Shown: one piece after another, positions 59,746 to 64,000 of the stretch
Position numbering within the stretch: position 1 is the stretch's first letter
Layout of the letters: each line of letters opens with the position of its first letter
Origin: Stenotrophomonas maltophilia
Lineage (GTDB): Bacteria > Pseudomonadota > Gammaproteobacteria > Xanthomonadales > Xanthomonadaceae
DNA: 64,000 bases
Direction of reading: 5' to 3'
NCBI RefSeq assembly: GCF_025642255.1
Contig: NZ_CP106759.1
Coordinates: 2,011,501-2,075,500, forward strand
Notes under the pieces: model-generated
Told to the model about the DNA's origin: nothing
Seen by the model: the letters and a program-made list of their open reading frames with translations, nothing else
Database searches by the model: none
Made by a program: the position numbers and the translations under genes

Positions 59746-60389
59746 GAGGGCCTCCCTGCAGAGGTCACGCCAGCGACCTCTTGCATTGCCTCGGCAATGT
59801 TGGAATAGGCGCCGCATCGGCAGAGGTTGCCACTCATGCGTTCGCGCATTTCCATGCTGGTGGCCTGGGGCAGTGCGCTGACGTCCGCCTGCACATGGCT
59901 GGGGACACCCCGCTTGATCTCGTCCAGTACCGCTACCGCCGAACAGATCTGCCCCGGCGTGCAATACCCGCACTGGTAACCGTCATGCTTGATGAAGGCG
60001 GCCTGCATCGGATGCAGGTCATCGGGGGTTCCGAGGCCTTCGATGGTGGTGATGGCATCGCCCTGGTGCTGCACCGCCAGGCTGAGGCAGGCATTGATGC
60101 GCTCACCGTTGACCAGCACGGTACAGGCACCGCATTGACCGTGGTCGCAGCCCTTTTTGGTCCCGGTCAGCTCCAGATGTTCGCGTAGGGCATCGAGCAG
60201 CGTGGTTCGCGTGTCGAGCTCAAGCTCCCGGCGCGCGCCGTTGACGGTCAAGGCCACCGTGCTGATGACCGGCGGCCTGGGCGGCGGGGATGCCGCCAGT
60301 TCGGCGGCGAGCGATGACGCCCCTGGTGCGGCGGACATCGCCACGGTCGTGGCGCCGCCGGCGATCACCTGGCGACGCGTCAACTTCAT
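59742..60389 (-). CDS. paoA: Aldehyde oxidoreductase 2Fe-2S subunit with Tat signal (PaoA-like)
   Basis: This 215-residue subunit begins [13 protein letters not shown], a twin-arginine signal, so the complex should be exported folded. Cys81, 86, 89 and 101 ([14 protein letters not shown]) bind the plant-ferredoxin-type cluster. Cys140, 143, 190 and 192 ([14 protein letters not shown]) bind the second. AAGGA before 60389 sets the start; an in-frame start at 60461 would bury the signal peptide. First gene of paoABC-paoD-mocA. Confidence 0.9.
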   Translation of the reverse strand: MKLTRRQVIAGGATTVAMSAAPGASSLAAELAASPPPRPPVISTVALTVNGARRELELDTRTTLLDALREHLELTGTKKGCDHGQCGACTVLVNGERINACLSLAVQHQGDAITTIEGLGTPDDLHPMQAAFIKHDGYQCGYCTPGQICSAVAVLDEIKRGVPSHVQADVSALPQATSMEMRERMSGNLCRCGAYSNIAEAMQEVAGVTSAGRPS

Positions 60390-60847
60390 TCCTTCATCCC
60401 AACTTGGCACAGTGACCTCCTGGCGTTCGGGGAAACCCCGTGGCTGGATGGACGCGCTCACACTACTCAGAGGGCACTATGCCCGTCTTCGGGGTACAGA
60501 TTTGTGAAGCCGGTCGGAGGCATGCCGGCATCATCGGCCGAGCGTACTGGCCGGTCATCTTCAATGCCGTGTCTGGCAAGCGTGCGCCACAGACACTGAT
60601 CTGCGGCACTGAGAGAAGGAACTTTCCTACCAACCCCAGCAAGGAGGCACGATCCACGCTGAATGCGCGAGAGCTTCCGTTGGCAGCGCATTGTCCGGCC
60701 AACGGGGCCTGACGGTCCGCCTTCGCCCTCGCGCAGCGCACGAAGTGCTTCGACGTGAGCTACCACAGCTTGCTTGAGCGAAAGTCCACCGCGGCCTACC
60801 TCCTGGATAGTGCATGCCGCGGCGTCAAGCAGGGCCAGCCCCGGCGC
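60390..60847. other. 458-base stretch without a convincing gene
   Basis: This lies between paoA and the histidine kinase. Several overlapping frames exist, none with a good start site or recognised family. One minus-strand frame (about 60467-60843) reads LSLKQAVVAHVEALRALREG early on, then loses protein-like character, and could be a decayed gene. The paoA promoter should lie here, but no clear -35/-10 pair was found. Confidence 0.4.
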
Positions 60848-62044
60848 TCAGGCAACATCCGCGCTTGGCATCCGGAACGTGAACACTGTTCCGGCACTTT
60901 CACTTGACACCACATCGAGTATCCCGCCGTGAGACTTGGCAATCTCCGATGCGATATAGATGCCCAGACCAAGACCTGGCCTGGGAAGCTCGCCCTTCTC
61001 ACGCGAGAACGGGTTGAAAATGGTGCTGAGCCTGTCGGGCGCAATGCAGCCTGCGTTGTGCACATCCAGCGTGAGGCGATTGGATGCAGCATGCACCCTC
61101 AGCGTGACAGGAAGCGACCGCTCGCCATGCTGCACTGCGTTCGTCAGCAGGTTGGCCAGCAGCTGCGACAGCCTGCCGGGATCGCAGACCACGCTGCCCT
61201 CGATCCGCATCTGCACATCGATGTCCTCGCGACCGGTGGCGATCGCCACTTCCGCTGCAACTCGTTCAAGGTCAGCTTGCAGCGTATCGCTTTCCCGGAG
61301 CGAGATCGGGATGCCTCCACCCAATCGGCCCCTGGCAAAATCAAGTACATCGTTTATGAGCCCATCCATCCGGGTCACGCCAGATGCGATGTGCGCAAGC
61401 ATCTGCTGCTGACGCGCGGACGTCGCCTCATCCTCAAGTGCATCTGCTGCTACGCTGATTGCCTGGAGGGGGCTGCGAAGATCATGGCCCAGTACCGCGA
61501 TGAACTGATCGCGCAAGTCGGAATCCCGCTGCGCGTCCGAAAGCGCCGTCTCCGCTTCCTGTAGGCGGTCCTCCTTGTCCAGATAGTTGCCGACGAGCTC
61601 GGCAAGCAGCTCCATGGACCGTCGGACATGGGCTTCATCGAAGTTGCCCGGCGAAGAATCGATGGCGCACAGGGTGCCGAAGAATCTGCCGTCCGGCCGA
61701 TGAATCGGAACCGACGCGTAACTCTCAAGCCCGTAGATCCGAGGCGTGTGGTGCTTGGAGTACAGCGGGTGGGTACTGGCGCGTGCGAAAACCACGGAGG
61801 TTGATGACTGCCTGATCTCGTCACAGATGGTGGTTTCCAGGACCAGCTGCCCGCCTGGAACAAGCCCGAACCCGAGCGTGTCCAGGGTGGCGCAGGCCGT
61901 CCAGGTCGTCTCTGTAACCCTGGCAATCGCCGTGAATCTCGAGCCCGTGATATGGGCTACGGTTTCGAGGATGCGCGGCACTGCCTCGATACGACCGATC
62001 TCAGCGACGTCATTGAGAAGGTGGGGATCAGTCAGCGTATGCAT
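60848..62044 (-). CDS. GAF-domain sensor histidine kinase
   Basis: This 398-residue soluble kinase has an N-terminal GAF domain (about residues 20-160; YASVPIHRPDGRFFGTLCAI is the typical strand-loop). A HisKA helix carries the phospho-acceptor His187 (AVLGHDLRSPLQA), and the HATPase_c domain has the N-box LLANLLTNAVQHGE and the G-box PGLGLGIYIASEIAKSHGG. There is no membrane segment, so it senses a cytoplasmic signal. No response regulator is adjacent. It is divergent from an AraC regulator. GTG at 62062 is an alternative start. Confidence 0.88.
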   Translation of the reverse strand: MHTLTDPHLLNDVAEIGRIEAVPRILETVAHITGSRFTAIARVTETTWTACATLDTLGFGLVPGGQLVLETTICDEIRQSSTSVVFARASTHPLYSKHHTPRIYGLESYASVPIHRPDGRFFGTLCAIDSSPGNFDEAHVRRSMELLAELVGNYLDKEDRLQEAETALSDAQRDSDLRDQFIAVLGHDLRSPLQAISVAADALEDEATSARQQQMLAHIASGVTRMDGLINDVLDFARGRLGGGIPISLRESDTLQADLERVAAEVAIATGREDIDVQMRIEGSVVCDPGRLSQLLANLLTNAVQHGERSLPVTLRVHAASNRLTLDVHNAGCIAPDRLSTIFNPFSREKGELPRPGLGLGIYIASEIAKSHGGILDVVSSESAGTVFTFRMPSADVA

Positions 62045-62186
62045 ATGTTGGCAGGCGGGCACAGTGATGCATCATCCCATGAAACCGCCATCGCAAGCCG
62101 GCTCCGTTCAGAAGGGGGCGTCCAAAGCGGGCAAACGGGCGATGAGCCCGCAGCCGCGAGCATGCGCCTGCTTCATTGACAAGTGA

Positions 62187-63095
62187 ATGGCCGCAATCCC
62201 TAATCGGGCGGCAGATCGCCGTCCGCCTATCGACCCCTTCATCATGTCCAGAGTATCCACCACTGATTTCGCAGCGCACGCGAGCGTCGACAGCCTTCAC
62301 CAGGCAGTTGTAGCCGTTACTGCCGCTTCGGTGGCGCGGGACTGGGAAAATGAGCGCCACCAGCACCGCAAGGCACAGCTGATCTATTCGGTTCGCGGCG
62401 TCTTGACCTGTGAGGTGGAAGATGGCGTCTGGATCGTTCCTCCGCAGTGCGCAGTCTGGATACCGGGCGACCTTCCCCACTCGGCAAGGGGAGCGGGACA
62501 CACAGAATGCTACTGCCTGTTTGTCGAGCCGGAGGCCGCACCGGACCTCCCAACGTTCTGCTGTACCGTTGCGGTTTCGCCATTGCTGCGCGAACTGCTG
62601 TTGAAGGCGGCTGATTTTCCTGAGCAGTATGCAGCTGGAGGCAAGGAGGAGCGCCTCATTGCCACATTGCTCGACCAGCTGGCAGAGGCCCCGGTTGAAG
62701 ATCTGCATCTGCCGATGCCGCGCGATGCAAGACTCCGTCGCCTGGCCGAGTGCCTGCTGGTCGACCCGACCGACAAGACCCCGAAGGGCGTATGGGCGAG
62801 CCGCGTCGGCATGAGCGAGCGCAGCATGAGCCGCCTCCTGCAGGACGAGATCGGCATGGGCTTTGGGCGTTGGCGCCGGCAGCTGCACGTCATCCTTGCG
62901 CTCCAACGTCTGGCCCAAGGTGAAAGCGTTCAAACGATCGCACTGGATCTGGGGTACGGCAGTGCAAGCGGCTTTGTAACCATGTTTCGCAAGGCGATGG
63001 GAAAGCCACCTGGGCGCTACCTTTCAGAACGCTCCATGCTGGCGCCGCAGATCGCGCCGCCCACAATCACCTTGCCCGGCCATCTGCCGGGCTGA
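62187..63095 (+). CDS. AraC-family transcriptional regulator with N-terminal cupin
   Basis: This 302-residue regulator has a cupin sensor domain (HRKAQLIYSVRGVLTCEVED, then VPPQCAVWIPGDLPHSARG). A C-terminal AraC/XylS double HTH includes WASRVGMSERSMSRLLQDE and TIALDLGYGSASGFVTMFRK. ATG 62187 gives the longest frame; ATG 62244 (MSRVSTTD) would still keep the whole cupin domain. It precedes the siderophore receptor on the same strand by 209 bases and may control it (inference). The ligand is unknown. Confidence 0.85.
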   Translation: MAAIPNRAADRRPPIDPFIMSRVSTTDFAAHASVDSLHQAVVAVTAASVARDWENERHQHRKAQLIYSVRGVLTCEVEDGVWIVPPQCAVWIPGDLPHSARGAGHTECYCLFVEPEAAPDLPTFCCTVAVSPLLRELLLKAADFPEQYAAGGKEERLIATLLDQLAEAPVEDLHLPMPRDARLRRLAECLLVDPTDKTPKGVWASRVGMSERSMSRLLQDEIGMGFGRWRRQLHVILALQRLAQGESVQTIALDLGYGSASGFVTMFRKAMGKPPGRYLSERSMLAPQIAPPTITLPGHLPG

Positions 63096-63304
63096 ACGGG
63101 CTGGCCAGCTCCCGCCCCCCCCCTGGCCTGCTCCACCTCCGGCCCGGTTCGACCTCGCTCCTTCGTGTAGCCGACTCTCGCCTGCCGCCTGCCGCCTGCC
63201 GCCGCCGACCTGGCCTGACTGAACAATAGTCTGGCCTGGGTTCGCCAGTATTCCCCTGGAATTCGTTGTTAAATGTGCCGCCCAAACGCGAATGACTATT
63301 ATTT

Positions 63305-64000
63305 ATGACTGGCCAGCAGAGCGCCGATGCTCCCCATTACCCGATCAACGTGCTTGCCGGTGCGGATGGGAATTCTGCTCTGGAGTACAGGCGCGGGCGC
63401 CCGAGGGACGCCCGATACGCTGGTCTGACCGTGGCAGTTGCATGGGCCCTGCTGGGCGCGCCGACCGCATTTGCAGGCGAATCCGTTCCGTCCGATCACG
63501 CGGACGAAAGGACAGCGCGGGAAGAGACCGCGTTACCCACGGTCACAGTGCTGGCTCACAAGGACAAGTCGGCCACAGAGGACACAGGATCGTATACGAC
63601 GCGGGAGTCCTCTGCCGCCACGCGCATGCCGCTGTCGCTCAAGCAGACGCCGCAGGCACTGACTGTACTGACGCGTCAGCGCATGGATGACCAGCACCTG
63701 GACTCGGTGCAGGCAGCGCTGGAGAGCACGTCCGGAATCGCCACGTACCAGTCGGACAGTGAGCGTACCAGCTTCTATGCGCGAGGCTTCCTGATCAATA
63801 ACATCCAGTACAACGGCATACCCACGGTGGTCGGCAGCACCGTCAATGGAAGTGGAATCGGCGCTGTTGATACAGCCTTCTACGACCGCGTGGAAGTCGT
63901 GCGTGGTGCATCGGGCCTGCTGACAGGTACCGGCAACCCCTCAGCCGCGATCAATCTTGTGCGCAAACGACCGACACGTGATTTCTCGGCGAGCGCTTCG
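63305..64000 (+). CDS. TonB-dependent siderophore receptor, N-terminal part (runs off right edge)
   Basis: The first 232 codons of an outer-membrane ferric-siderophore receptor are present. A signal-like segment (YAGLTVAVAWALLGAPTAFA) is followed by TVTVLAHKD and a plug domain with LSLKQTPQALTVLTRQRMDD, ALESTSGIATYQSDSERTSF and YDRVEVVRGASGLLTGTG. Plugs of this type occur in FpvA/FhuE-like receptors. The N-terminus before the signal segment is unusually long (about 43 residues), so a later start is possible. The barrel lies outside the window. Confidence 0.85.
   Translation, partial: MTGQQSADAPHYPINVLAGADGNSALEYRRGRPRDARYAGLTVAVAWALLGAPTAFAGESVPSDHADERTAREETALPTVTVLAHKDKSATEDTGSYTTRESSAATRMPLSLKQTPQALTVLTRQRMDDQHLDSVQAALESTSGIATYQSDSERTSFYARGFLINNIQYNGIPTVVGSTVNGSGIGAVDTAFYDRVEVVRGASGLLTGTGNPSAAINLVRKRPTRDFSASAS

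Noticed and set aside
63288..63306. Fur-box-like sequence just before the siderophore receptor
   Set aside because: It matches only about 11 of 19 positions of the consensus and overlaps the start codon; too weak to list as a site.
1..64000. CRISPR arrays, tRNA or rRNA genes, IS transposases
   Set aside because: None found on reading both strands; the only mobile element with clear ends is the filamentous prophage.

Overview
The window looks like chromosomal DNA from a GC-rich gammaproteobacterium of the Xanthomonadaceae, most likely Stenotrophomonas or a close Xanthomonas relative. The evidence is gene content and order: a XylR-type xylan-utilisation locus with a large TonB-dependent receptor, a fruBKA-oprB fructose PTS operon under a LacI regulator, a bphO-bphP phytochrome pair, and a Xanthomonas-type filamentous prophage at a dif site. 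The genus is inferred from family knowledge, not from a marker gene. I see no rRNA, tRNA or CRISPR array.

Layout. 1-7.2 kb: a bacteriophytochrome operon (bphP partial, bphO), a zinc-ribbon-like small protein, TspO, an AsmA-like envelope protein, a secreted alpha/beta hydrolase divergent from a CGNR zinc-finger regulator, and an ArsB-like ion transporter. 7.3-34.5 kb: a carbohydrate-utilisation locus for glucuronoxylan and xylo-oligosaccharides. It has an outer-membrane TonB-dependent receptor followed by SapC, cupin and flavin-halogenase genes; a xylB-xylA-symporter-GH3 operon; a LacI-type XylR; and a tightly overlapping operon of GH67 alpha-glucuronidase, acetylesterase, GH43, PA14-containing GH3, GPH symporter, cytoplasmic GH43 and aldose 1-epimerase. 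Two xyl-box operators mark the receptor and xylB promoters. 34.5-42.2 kb: fruB-fruK-fruA-oprB, divergent from fruR with two near-identical operators.

42.3-51.7 kb: an Inoviridae-type filamentous prophage of about 8.6 kb, inserted at dif with no integrase of its own. Minus-strand genes run Rep, putative ssDNA-binding protein, coat proteins, pIII, pVI and Zot/pI. Plus-strand genes include a DUF3693-type regulator behind iterated operators, DUF3653, and cargo genes. The crossover cuts the DUF3693 gene in two: its front lies at attR and its in-frame tail at attL, so excision would restore a longer gene. The left end keeps a complete dif. The right flank holds what looks like the scar of an earlier related phage.

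51.8-54.8 kb: a lower-GC accessory patch with a probable PD-(D/E)XK-fold protein, an unknown 400-residue protein with a Cys/His cluster and a truncated small gene. 54.9-60.4 kb: a periplasmic aldehyde oxidoreductase operon (paoABC-like) with an XdhC/PaoD-type chaperone and a MocA-type cytidylyltransferase. 60.8-64 kb: a GAF-domain histidine kinase, a divergent AraC regulator, and the start of a TonB-dependent siderophore receptor that runs off the window.
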